DNA of 20,744 bases from the NCBI GenBank assembly GCA_041580375.1, contig JBFGDZ010000044.1:1-20744 (forward strand), read 5' to 3'. Source of the DNA: JAPUIN01 sp041580375 (lineage in GTDB: Bacteria; Acidobacteriota; Polarisedimenticolia; Gp22-AA2). This document shows, one piece after another, positions 13,522 to 20,744 of this stretch (positions within the stretch are counted from its first letter, which is position 1; each line of letters opens with the position of its first letter). The translations under genes were made by a program, and so were the position numbers. The notes under the pieces were generated by a model. It did no database searches and was not told the origin of the DNA. It saw only the letters and a program-made list of their open reading frames with translations.

Positions 13522-15509
13522 ATGCGGAGAATCCCGGCGGTCATGGCCCTGAGCCTGCTCGCGGCCACCTCGGCGACCGCGCAGACGGTCGTCGATCCCG
13601 CGCTTCAGGTCGATATCGTCGTCTCGGGCCTCGCGCTCCCGACGTCGATGGCCTTCATCGGGCGGGACGATTTCCTGGTGCTGCAGAAGAACGACGGCCG
13701 CGTCGTGCGGGTCTCCCCCTCCCTGCCCGGACCGGCGATCGTCCTGGACGTCGCCGTCAACAACGCGAGCGAGCGCGGCCTGCTCGGCATCGCCGTGTCG
13801 CCCGATTTCGCCCATGACGGGCTCGTCTATCTTTTTTACACGGAGAGCTCCACGGGGGCGGACACCGGCGATCGCATCACGCCCCCCGCGGGCAACCGCG
13901 TCTACCGTTACCGCTGGGACGGATCGACGCTGGTCGAGCCGCTGCTCGTCCTCGATCTGCCCGTCACGCCGGGACCCAATCACGACGGGGGCATCATCGC
14001 CTTCGGCCCGGACGACGCGCTCTACACCGTCATCGGCGACCTGAACCGGAACGGCAAGCTGCAGAACTTCCCCGGCGGGCCGGACCCCGACGACACGGGC
14101 GTGATCCTCAGGACGGACGCGCTCGGACGCGCCCTTCCGGACAACCCGTTCTTCGATCCGGCCGACCCCGAGAATCCCCTCGGACGCTATTTCGCGTACG
14201 GCGTGCGCAACTCGTTCGGCATGACCTTCGATCCGGTGAGCGGCGCGCTGTGGGACACGGAGAACGGCCCGGGTCGTACGACGAGATCAACCGGGCGCCG
14301 CCCGGATTCAACAGCGGTTGGGAGGCGCTCATGGGCCCGGATGCGCGCGACCCGAGCGGCGTGGGCGACCTGTGGATCGCGCCCGGATCGATCTACCGCG
14401 ATCCCGAGTTCTCCTGGCAGGTCCCGGTGGCGCCGACCGCCATGGCCTTCCCCGCCAGCCCGATCGCGGGGTGCACGCTGCGGCACGACCTGCTCGTCGG
14501 GGACAACAACTGCGGGCAGATCTACCGCTTCCGCCCGTCGCCGTCGCGCGATTCGCTGGTCTTCACCTCGGCGGAGCTGCAGGACAGGGTGGCCGACAAC
14601 CAGGGGTCGATCTGCTCGCGCGAGGCCGGGGAGATTCTGTTCGGCGGCGCCTGGGGCGTCATCACCGACATCGAGAACGGCCCCGACGGGGGGCTGTACG
14701 TCGTCTCCCTCTCCCGGGGGATCGTGTACCGGATCGGCCCGCGGACCGGCTTCTTCCCGGACGCGGACGGCGACGATGTCAATGACGCCTGCGACTGCGA
14801 CGGCGGCGATCCCGGCTCGTTCTCCCCGCCGGACGAGGTGCCCCGCCTGCGAGTCTCGGGCTCCGGGCCGACGACGATCGGGTGGGACGATCAGGCCGCC
14901 GTCGCGGGATTCGGCACGACCTACACGGTCGCGACGGGCGACGCGGCCGCCCTGCGCGCGGACGGCGGGTTCGCCTCCGCCTGCGCCCTCGCCGAGGGGC
15001 TCACGTTCCCCCGCACGACGGACGCCCTTCCCGACCCGCCGCCCGGGACGGTCCGTTACTACCTGGGGCGCGCCGCGAACGGCTGCGCCGACGGGACGTA
15101 CGGGGACGGATCGGAGATCCCCGATCCGCGCGACCTGCTGGACGCCGCGCCTCTCCCGATCTGCAGCCTGGCCGGCCGGACCGGCGGGGCGTTCATCACC
15201 TTCCGCATCGTGGACGAGACGCTCATGGTCTGGTCGACGAACGACGCGTTCATCGACGAGGCGCGCGCGCACCTGGACGCCGGCACGGCGCGGATCCCGA
15301 TGTTCCAGACCCTTCTCGACGGCCGCGACGGCGACCCGCAGTGGACCTGGCACCCCGATCCGATGGACGTGTCGTTCGCGGACTTCGCCATCGAGGTGTG
15401 CGACGCGAAGCCGTCGTTCGTCGAGGCGGCGAAGGACTACTGGCTCGGTACGGTCGGCCAGTACTGCCCCTGGTCGGCGGTCGTCACCGCCGTGGACGAC
15501 CGGCGCTAG
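13522..15509 (+). pseudogene. PQQ-dependent sugar dehydrogenase-like secreted protein, one frameshift
   Basis: The gene reads in one frame from ATG 13522 to about 14273 and continues in another to the stop at 15509. Restoring one G in the GGG at 14271-14273 gives 662 aa with seamless homology across the join (TENGPG then SYDEINRAPPGFNSGWE). The product has a signal peptide (LLAATSATAQ), then a six-bladed glucose/sorbosone dehydrogenase propeller with GLLGIAVSPDF, His154 in PNHDGG and YGVRNSFG, the PQQ-site residues. A thrombospondin-3-like segment DADGDDVNDACD follows, then a fibronectin-like module ending YYLGRAANGCADGTYG, and a C-terminal domain resembling BP74 (WTWHPDP, FAIEVCD, CPWSAVV). 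Both halves are intact, so a sequencing error or a very recent mutation is likelier than an old pseudogene. Unrepaired, the first frame would run on to 15753. Confidence 0.85.
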
Positions 15510-15931
15510 TCTTTATAAAGCCAGGCGCCCGCCAGCGTCGCGAGGATCGCCCCGCCCCACAGATCGATCATCCACCAGAGCGGAAAGAAACGATCGACCG
15601 GCGACCAGGTTGCCGTCCCCAGGTTGCTCGGGAAGGCGATGGCGAAGCCGACGAGGACGCCGATCACGAGGGCCGTCTTCGGACCCGCGCCGCACGTGGC
15701 GCGCGACGAGGCGTACAGCAGGGAGACGATCCACGCGAGCACGAACAGCATGAGGATCCAGACGACCGGGAACGACGCGTAGCGCGGCTCCTTCAGGAAC
15801 AATCCCGCGGCCTGCGCCCCCTCGTACCGCGGGAAGAGGATCGTGACGCCGATCAGCATGCTCCACGCGTTCCACACGATCCCCCCGGCGAGCGCTCCGA
15901 GCAGGACGCGGCCCTTGTTGATCCCCGCCAT
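15506..15931 (-). CDS. Small four-helix membrane protein, function unknown
   Basis: This 141-aa hydrophobic protein has four likely membrane helices at about residues 8-31 (LLGALAGGIVWNAW), 53-74 (FPVVWILMLFVLAWIVSLLYA), 84-102 (TALVIGVLVGFAIAFPS) and 115-138 (WWMIDLWGGAILATLAGAWLY). It resembles conserved hypothetical inner-membrane proteins seen in many bacteria, and I recognise no functional motif. GGAGG stands 6 nt before the ATG. Its stop overlaps the stop of the convergent sugar dehydrogenase gene within one CTAG. A good promoter (TTGACC, 17 bp, TACCAT) lies just upstream at 15989-16017, partly inside a palindrome, so it is probably transcribed alone and perhaps regulated. Confidence 0.85.
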   Translation of the reverse strand: MAGINKGRVLLGALAGGIVWNAWSMLIGVTILFPRYEGAQAAGLFLKEPRYASFPVVWILMLFVLAWIVSLLYASSRATCGAGPKTALVIGVLVGFAIAFPSNLGTATWSPVDRFFPLWWMIDLWGGAILATLAGAWLYKD

Positions 15932-15988
15932 GCGGCACCTCCGATTTCAGATCAGGATCAGCCCCGGTCCGGGGCGAGAGTCGGGCGG

Positions 15989-16017
15989 ATGGTAGCGGCG
16001 CGACGCTTGACGGTCAA
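15989..16017 (-). promoter_or_regulatory. Candidate sigma-70-like promoter of the membrane protein gene
   Basis: On the minus strand TTGACC (16017-16012) is followed after exactly 17 bp by TACCAT (15994-15989). This is the best-formed promoter in the window and predicts a start near 15982 and a leader of about 50 nt. Confidence 0.5.
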
Positions 16018-16018
16018 G
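16006..16018. repeat. 13-bp palindrome CTTGAC-G-GTCAAG over a -35 box
   Basis: Perfect 6-bp arms flank a single G. The minus-strand TTGACC -35 of the membrane protein gene lies inside it, so it could be an operator. Arms this short could also occur by chance. Confidence 0.4.
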
Positions 16019-16050
16019 AGATGCGGCGACCGCGCCGGTCTCCCTGCCAT

Positions 16051-16209
16051 GTGCCGGCCTGCGTGCCGCCTCGGTGCACGCCGTCGCGCGCGGGCGCTGC
16101 GCGCCGGTGCAAGGCGCGCTCCGGCTCTGCTCGCGGGCGCCTGCCCCGCTGGAGAACGCGGGGCCCCGGTACCCGCTCGAAGGCCCCGCGGCGGCACGCA
16201 GGCCGGCAC
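16051..16209. repeat. 159-bp element bounded by a perfect 20-bp inverted repeat
   Basis: The 20 bases at 16051-16070 are the exact reverse complement of 16190-16209. Pairing continues inward with breaks (16072-16074 with 16186-16188, 16076-16077 with 16183-16184). The 119-bp interior contains a further hairpin (16143-16149 with 16158-16164). No target-site duplication is evident and no transposase is present. It could be a small non-autonomous element, an intergenic repeat family member or a structured RNA; which of these cannot be told from one copy. Confidence 0.7.
16143..16164. repeat. Internal hairpin GCCCCGC-N8-GCGGGGC
   Basis: A perfect 7-bp all-GC stem with an 8-nt loop (TGGAGAAC) lies inside the larger inverted-repeat element. 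No T-run follows on either strand, so it is not an obvious terminator. Confidence 0.5.
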
Positions 16210-16235
16210 CCGCCAAAGAAGCCGTGCCGCGGTCG

Positions 16236-16553
16236 TCAGCTCTTGTCCTTGGCCACGTCCTCAATCCAAGAAAGCGCAGCCATCATCGACGGGAATCCGA
16301 TCGTCGTCGTGGACAGCAGCGCGACGTGCCGGCACTCGTCCATCGTGGCGCCGGCCTCCAGCGACTTGCGCACGTGAGAGTGCACGGCCCCCTCGTGGCG
16401 GCTGCCGATCGCGATCCCCAGCTTGGCCAGGGCGCGCGTCTTTCCATCGAGCGGCCCGGCCTCGAGGACGGCGTCGCCCAGTTTCTCGTACGTCTCGATC
16501 ACGGTGGGGTAGCGCTTGCGTTGCTCCTTGTACCAGCCGGGGATCCTGGGCAT
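16236..16553 (-). CDS. Carboxymuconolactone decarboxylase-family protein without the CxxC pair
   Basis: This 105-aa protein has the single-domain fold signature of the carboxymuconolactone decarboxylase / AhpD-like family: LDGKTRALAKLGIAIGSRHEGAVHSHVRKSLEAGATMDE. In redox-active relatives the segment reads C-x-x-C-x3-H. Here the cysteines are replaced by His53 and Ala56 while the final His60 is kept, so AhpD-type disulfide chemistry is not possible. The only cysteine lies later, in ECRHVALL. Decarboxylase-like or unknown chemistry remains open. GGAGG is 5 nt before the ATG, and a perfect TATAAT lies about 44 bp upstream (16597-16602), suggesting its own promoter. It follows the propeller/TSP3 gene by 93 bp on the same strand. 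Confidence 0.85.
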   Translation of the reverse strand: MPRIPGWYKEQRKRYPTVIETYEKLGDAVLEAGPLDGKTRALAKLGIAIGSRHEGAVHSHVRKSLEAGATMDECRHVALLSTTTIGFPSMMAALSWIEDVAKDKS

Positions 16554-16596
16554 GGCGTCCTCCGCGAAGTCGATGGCCCGGGTGCGGTGCCGACCG

Positions 16597-16602
16597 ATTA
16601 TA
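16597..16602 (-). promoter_or_regulatory. Candidate -10 box (TATAAT) of the decarboxylase-family gene
   Basis: A perfect TATAAT on the minus strand in the 93-bp gap before the ATG at 16553, conspicuous in such GC-rich DNA. No good -35 is seen 16-18 bp upstream. Confidence 0.5.
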
Positions 16603-16646
16603 CGCGTCCGGGGGCCGGATCGGATTCCATGCGGGACGGCGCCGGA

Positions 16647-19600
16647 TCAGCGATTCCCCGTCCCGGGCGAGAGCGGCACGAGCACGCGCACCGACCCGAC
16701 GGCGACGAGACCGGCGCCGTCGACCGCCTCATACGTGAGGGTGTAGACCCTCCCGCCTCCGGCCGCCGATCTCTCCGCCCGCAGCGAGACCGCCCGGTCG
16801 TCCGTGCCGATGGCGGCGTTGCGGATGTCGCCGGTCGTCCGGCCGTCCCCGCCGGCGGGTTCGTCATCCGGCTCGCTGCTGGCGGCGGCCACCAGGCGCA
16901 CGACCACGCCGTCCGAGCAGGCGTCGCTGGCGGTCAGGTTCACCCGCACGGGGACGAGCCGGTGGTCAGGGGGCCACAGGATCGACGGCGCGGCGGACGC
17001 GGCGATCGCGGGTGGCGCCGTATCGGCGACCGTGACGGTGAATCGATCCGTGTCGACGAGTCCGGTCGGATCGACGACGCGCAGGACGATCCGGTGCTCG
17101 CCCCGGGGCAGGGCGGCCGTGATGCGCGCTCCGCTCCCCAGGGGATGGAGCGTCCCGCCGGCGCCCTCGACGAACCACGCGATCGACAGAGCGCCGCCGT
17201 CGGGATCGATCGAGGCGGACGCGTCGAGGACGACCGGCGTCCCGTCGGGCGATGCGCACTCGACGACCCGGTCCCCCGGCCCGACCGCGGACGGCGGCCG
17301 TCCCAGAACGAGGAGCGGCTCGCCGCGCCACCGGAAGGACACGCGGCCGGTGGCGGGGAGCGTCTCGTCGTCGTCCGCCGCGACGGCCAGGACCCGGGGC
17401 GTCCCCGCCGGATCGGCGGGAGGACCGTCCGGATCGTCCAGGGGGACGAACTCCGGGAGCCGCGATCCCGACCATGGGATCGTGACGAGCGGAATCTCCG
17501 CTTCGGCGACGACGTCGATCGCCTCGTCCTGAATCACCTCCAGGCGCAGGTCGAAGCGGCGCGCATCGTCCCGCGCGTCCCGCACGCAGAGATCGGCCGG
17601 AAGAGCCAGGCCGAAGAGGCTGACGGCATCGAAGAAGACGAGCCCCGCCGCGCTGCACGCCCCACGCGCCATCTCGTAATCGATCCGGCCATCGTCGCAG
17701 GACAGGTACCGGTCGGTCTCCAGCAGCAGCATGGCGCCGGATGCGCCGTTGGCGTACGCGATCCCCTCGCCACGCCTCTCGTCGAATGGGAGTGACAGGG
17801 AGCAGTCGACTCCGTCCGCCGCGAAATCACCGACCAGGGCATCGGCCACCCGGATCGCGCGCGTCTCGGGGCGGAGGAGCGTCACGCGCCCGCGCAGGGT
17901 CCCGCCGTCCGGGTCGGTTGCGGACGCCGGCGCCGCCAGCACGTCCACGATCGCCGCGTCCGGATCGGCCGCCTCCTGCACCGCCATCCGGCGCGCGCCG
18001 CTCACCGGCCCGATCGCGATCGACGGCTGGCAGGCGTCCCCCCCGCCATCCCCGTCGAAATCCTCCTGTCCCGGGTTCGCGGTGTCGGGGCAGTTGTCCT
18101 CGAGCCGCTCGAGACCGTCTCCGTCGGGATCGTCCGATTCGACGCGCACGACGCCGGCGGACGGGTTGGCCGCCTGAATCCGGGTGGCCGCCGGCGCGTC
18201 CGGCCCCGGCACGAGGCGGCCGTCCTCCCCGACGAGGAACGTCGCCAACGTGTTGCTGGCGCGGCCGACGACGTGCAGCAGCCCGGTCCCCTCCTCCAGG
18301 GCCAGGCCGGCCGCCCCGTCCGCGCCGGGCGGCAGCGGGAAGGGGGAGCCCGGTATCGTCGCGGGCGCGCCCCGGATCGCGCCCTCGACGACCGCGATCG
18401 CGTCGATGCCGGGCAGCGAGACGAAGGTCCGATCGCGCGCGACGTCGATCGCGAGGCCCAGCGTTCCGCCCTCCGCCCCGAGATCGATCGACGCGCGGGG
18501 GATCGGGCCGGCCGATCCGATCGCCATCACGACGATGCGCGCGTCCTCCGGCGGAGCGGAGGCGGCCATCAGCAGGGCGGCGCCGAACGACCCGGCCTCT
18601 CCGGGCTCGGGCGCGAACGCCAGCGGCCCCGGCCGGGCGACTCCCTCGATCGCCGACGGCCAGCCCGGCACGGGTGTCGCGCCGGCGCTCTCATCGAGCG
18701 CGAAGAGCTCGACGAGCCCCGCGTCAGGGAGACCGGCGGCGAGCAGCGAGCCGTCGGCCGAGATCGCCAGCGCGTCCGGCGCTCCGCCCACAGGGATCGA
18801 CCCGGCGCCCCGCGCGAGGCGCCCGCTCGGGGCGACGCGGAAGCCCCGGATCCTGCCCTCCCCTCCGTCCTGGCCGCCGATGAACAGCGTCCGTCCCCGC
18901 GGTCCGATCGCGAGTCCGAGCGCCTCCGAGAGGCCCTGGGCGAACGGGGAGCCGGGCGCCGCCGCCGGGCTGCCCCGGCTGGACAGCGTGAAGATGCTCA
19001 CGTCTTTCGAGTCGGGGTTGATCGCGAAGAGCAGGCGATCCCTGAGCGACAGCGCGAGGCCGGGCGCGGCCGAGGGGGGCGGATCGTGCTGCCGCCCCGA
19101 TCCTCCCGTGGGAAAGGGCGAGCCGGACAGCGGCAGGAGGGTCGCCGAGCGCTTGGTCTCGTACGCAGCGATCCGGTTGAGCGGCGACAGGCCGTTGACG
19201 TAGAGGAATCCCGAACGGTTGAAGCCGAGCTGGCAGGCATCGCCCCGCCCGTCGCCGTCCGAATCGATCTGATCCGGATTGACGAGCGAGATGCAGTTGT
19301 CGCAGATGTTGCCGACGCCGTCCCGATCCAGATCCTCCTGGAACGGATTGGGAAGGAGGGGGCAGTTGTCCAGATTCGCGCACGATCCATCGGCGTCGCC
19401 GTCGTTCAGCGGATCGATGGGGCAACGGTCGCAGAGATCGCCGATGAGATCCCCGTCGCCGTCCTCCTGGGCGGGATCGAAGTCCTCCGGGCAGACGTCC
19501 GCGGCCGAAGGCACCTCGTCGCCGTCCGGATCGGGATCGCACGCATTGCCGACGCCGTCGCCGTCGTTGTCCGCCTGGCCGGGATCGAATCGATCGGGGC

Positions 19601-20744
19601 AGCCGTCGCACGCGTCGCCCACGGCGTCGCCGTCGGCGTCGCTCTGATCCGGGTTCGCCGCCGCCGGGCAGTTGTCGAGCGCCGCCTCGATCCCGTCGGC
19701 GTCCTCGTCCCCCGACGGGACGAACACGATGCCGGCCAGCGGCCGTCCCCCGCGGGCGCCCGTCCGCTCCGCGACGCTCAGGGACGCGAGGCTCCCGTCG
19801 GGTCCGATTCGGAACGACGACACGCTGTCGGACGCCGAGTTGGCGGCGAAGAGGAAGCGGCCGAGGCGGTCCGTGGCGAGGCCGACCGGGACCCGGCCGA
19901 ACGGCGCGTTCGGGAACGGCGTCCCGGGCAGGGGCGCCAGCCGTCCCGAGGCCTCGACGCGGAAGCCGTCGATGCTGTTGCTGATCTGATTGGAGAGGAA
20001 GAGGAAGCGATCGCGCGGCGCGAGGAGGACGACATTCGAGTTCAGGCCGTTCCCTTCGGCGGGCGATCCGGGGATCGTCTCCGTGAAGCCGTCCTCGTCG
20101 ATGCGGACGAAGGAGACGTTCGCGGCCCCGAGCGTCGCGCCCGCGACGTACAGGCGGTCGCCGCGCGCGTTGAACTGCAGCCCGGAGGCCAGCCCGCCGG
20201 CCGACGGGGCTTCCGATCCGAAGATGAATCGAAAGGGCGATTCGAACCGGATGGCGCGCGCGAAGCCCAGGTCGGGGAACGACGTCATCAGGAACCGGCC
20301 GCGGGGCGGGAACGCGATGCCCGACACCGGCGCCGGCACGGGGATCGGAGCGTTGTCGAGCTGCCGCGGGATGAGACCCTCCGCCGAGGAGACCCGGAAC
20401 AGGCTGACCGTGATCGAACCGATATTGGAGGCGGCCAGGAAGAGCCCGCTCGGATGCAGGGCGAGCCCGGCCGTACCCGTGCCCCCGGCCGGAACGGGCG
20501 AGGCCGCCAGGGGCACCGGCGTCCCGTCCTCGTCGATCCCGAACGCGCTGATGTCGTCGCTCCCCTGATTGGCGGCGAACAGGCTCGGCGGCGTGAAGCG
20601 GAACGCATCGGGGAAGGGGCCCGACGGCGCGCCGCCTCCCGTCACGTCCTCGGGGTTCGAGGGGCGGTGCACGATCCGCGGGGAGGCGAACAGCGTGTTC
20701 TCGATCTGCGCCGAACCCCGGCCTCCGGTCGAAAAGGGCGATCC
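16647..20744 (-). CDS. Giant secreted beta-propeller / thrombospondin type 3 repeat protein, N-terminus off the window
   Basis: At least 1365 aa are present, and the frame is open to the right edge. A GTG at 20672 is not the start, because the preceding 24 codons (GSPFSTGG and onward) repeat the propeller motif GSPFPTGG found inside. Order of domains: a first propeller of lactonase/YVTN-like blades (DNAPIPVPAPVSGIAF, FLFAANSASDSVSSF); about six TSP3 calcium-binding repeats (19233-19709); a second propeller (19220-18140); one further TSP3 repeat (18027-18134); a domain I do not recognise; a PKD/Ig-like domain (FRWRGEPL to VVDPTGLVDTDRFTVTVAD); and a C-terminal SILWPPDHRLVPVRVNLTASDACSD module common at the ends of secreted bacterial proteins. 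It is probably surface-attached or released and calcium-stabilised. No membrane anchor or sorting signal is seen at the C-terminus. Confidence 0.88.
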   Translation of the reverse strand, partial: GSPFSTGGRGSAQIENTLFASPRIVHRPSNPEDVTGGGAPSGPFPDAFRFTPPSLFAANQGSDDISAFGIDEDGTPVPLAASPVPAGGTGTAGLALHPSGLFLAASNIGSITVSLFRVSSAEGLIPRQLDNAPIPVPAPVSGIAFPPRGRFLMTSFPDLGFARAIRFESPFRFIFGSEAPSAGGLASGLQFNARGDRLYVAGATLGAANVSFVRIDEDGFTETIPGSPAEGNGLNSNVVLLAPRDRFLFLSNQISNSIDGFRVEASGRLAPLPGTPFPNAPFGRVPVGLATDRLGRFLFAANSASDSVSSFRIGPDGSLASLSVAERTGARGGRPLAGIVFVPSGDEDADGIEAALDNCPAAANPDQSDADGDAVGDACDGCPDRFDPGQADNDGDGVGNACDPDPDGDEVPSAADVCPEDFDPAQEDGDGDLIGDLCDRCPIDPLNDGDADGSCANLDNCPLLPNPFQEDLDRDGVGNICDNCISLVNPDQIDSDGDGRGDACQLGFNRSGFLYVNGLSPLNRIAAYETKRSATLLPLSGSPFPTGGSGRQHDPPPSAAPGLALSLRDRLLFAINPDSKDVSIFTLSSRGSPAAAPGSPFAQGLSEALGLAIGPRGRTLFIGGQDGGEGRIRGFRVAPSGRLARGAGSIPVGGAPDALAISADGSLLAAGLPDAGLVELFALDESAGATPVPGWPSAIEGVARPGPLAFAPEPGEAGSFGAALLMAASAPPEDARIVVMAIGSAGPIPRASIDLGAEGGTLGLAIDVARDRTFVSLPGIDAIAVVEGAIRGAPATIPGSPFPLPPGADGAAGLALEEGTGLLHVVGRASNTLATFLVGEDGRLVPGPDAPAATRIQAANPSAGVVRVESDDPDGDGLERLEDNCPDTANPGQEDFDGDGGGDACQPSIAIGPVSGARRMAVQEAADPDAAIVDVLAAPASATDPDGGTLRGRVTLLRPETRAIRVADALVGDFAADGVDCSLSLPFDERRGEGIAYANGASGAMLLLETDRYLSCDDGRIDYEMARGACSAAGLVFFDAVSLFGLALPADLCVRDARDDARRFDLRLEVIQDEAIDVVAEAEIPLVTIPWSGSRLPEFVPLDDPDGPPADPAGTPRVLAVAADDDETLPATGRVSFRWRGEPLLVLGRPPSAVGPGDRVVECASPDGTPVVLDASASIDPDGGALSIAWFVEGAGGTLHPLGSGARITAALPRGEHRIVLRVVDPTGLVDTDRFTVTVADTAPPAIAASAAPSILWPPDHRLVPVRVNLTASDACSDGVVVRLVAAASSEPDDEPAGGDGRTTGDIRNAAIGTDDRAVSLRAERSAAGGGRVYTLTYEAVDGAGLVAVGSVRVLVPLSPGTGNR
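19233..19709 (-). repeat. Array of about six thrombospondin type 3 calcium-binding repeats (coding)
   Basis: The translated segment repeats D-x-D-x-D-G-x-G-D-x-C-D, for example DADGDAVGDACD, DNDGDGVGNACD and DLDRDGVGNICD, each with a DNCP-type opening. One unit (PLNDGDADGSCAN) is shortened. A seventh copy stands alone at 18027-18134 between the second propeller and the next domain. Confidence 0.85.

Larger units (their letters stand above)
15932..16235. other. Gene-free stretch with promoter and structured inverted repeats
   Basis: These 304 bases have no supported gene on either strand; open frames here have arginine-rich, low-complexity translations. The stretch holds the promoter of the membrane protein gene (15989-16017), a 13-bp palindrome (16006-16018) and a 159-bp element framed by a perfect 20-bp inverted repeat (16051-16209). 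Confidence 0.7.

Noticed and set aside
14882..16738. A 618-codon plus-strand open frame spanning several genes
   Set aside because: It overlaps the dehydrogenase in the wrong frame and then runs antisense to the membrane and decarboxylase-family genes; its composition is non-protein-like.
20670..20672. GTG at 20672 as the start of the propeller/TSP3 protein
   Set aside because: No signal peptide follows, and the 24 upstream codons to the window edge continue the propeller repeat, so the gene extends beyond the window.
1..20744. CRISPR arrays, tRNA or rRNA genes, insertion sequences, prophage genes, known defence systems
   Set aside because: I looked for spaced direct repeats, tRNA-like folds and recombinase or nuclease motifs and found none I could support.

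Overview
The window reads as chromosomal DNA of a high-GC (about 70% by eye), Gram-negative-type bacterium. I place it tentatively in Acidobacteriota or a close relative. The reasons are a signal-peptide von Willebrand A protein of the kind typical of that phylum, several lipoproteins and secreted proteins, and very large exported proteins combining beta-propellers with thrombospondin type 3 calcium-binding repeats. No rRNA, tRNA, CRISPR array, transposase, integrase or phage gene was seen.

Layout. Positions 1-12362 are entirely minus strand. Read in the direction of transcription, they hold a homoserine dehydrogenase overlapping an amidohydrolase (12362 to 9508), then a VWA-HEAT protein overlapping a ceramidase-family lipoprotein (9461 to 6286). 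Next comes a tightly spaced series (6231 to 1427): 1-pyrroline-5-carboxylate dehydrogenase, macro-domain protein, S9 peptidase and FkbM methyltransferase. Two tandem sugar-nucleotide epimerases follow, the second cut by the window edge (1324 to 1). A 149-bp divergent region (12363-12511) separates this from three plus-strand genes: a formaldehyde-activating-enzyme homologue, a pterin-4a-carbinolamine dehydratase, and a secreted PQQ-type sugar dehydrogenase broken by one frameshift (12512-15509). From 15506 to the right edge everything is minus strand again: a small four-helix membrane protein, a cysteine-less carboxymuconolactone-decarboxylase-family protein, and a giant secreted propeller/TSP3 protein cut by the right edge.

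Functional themes. The epimerase pair and FkbM methyltransferase suggest the edge of a surface-glycan locus. The peptidase, P5C dehydrogenase and homoserine dehydrogenase fit peptide and amino-acid metabolism. The Fae homologue beside a pterin dehydratase points to pterin/C1 chemistry, but the Fae copy has no N-terminal histidine and may not do the textbook reaction. The exported proteins (VWA-HEAT, ceramidase-like, amidohydrolase, sugar dehydrogenase, propeller/TSP3) fit a cell that processes and binds material at its surface.

The items most worth a second look are: the histidine-less Fae homologue paired with the pterin dehydratase; the single-base frameshift and unusual C-terminal domain of the sugar dehydrogenase; a 159-bp element bounded by a perfect 20-bp inverted repeat in the only gene-free stretch over 300 bp; palindromes overlapping TTGACC -35 boxes at two separate genes; and the ceramidase-family protein lacking the usual serine motif. 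I do not see a clear, complete, previously undescribed multi-gene system.
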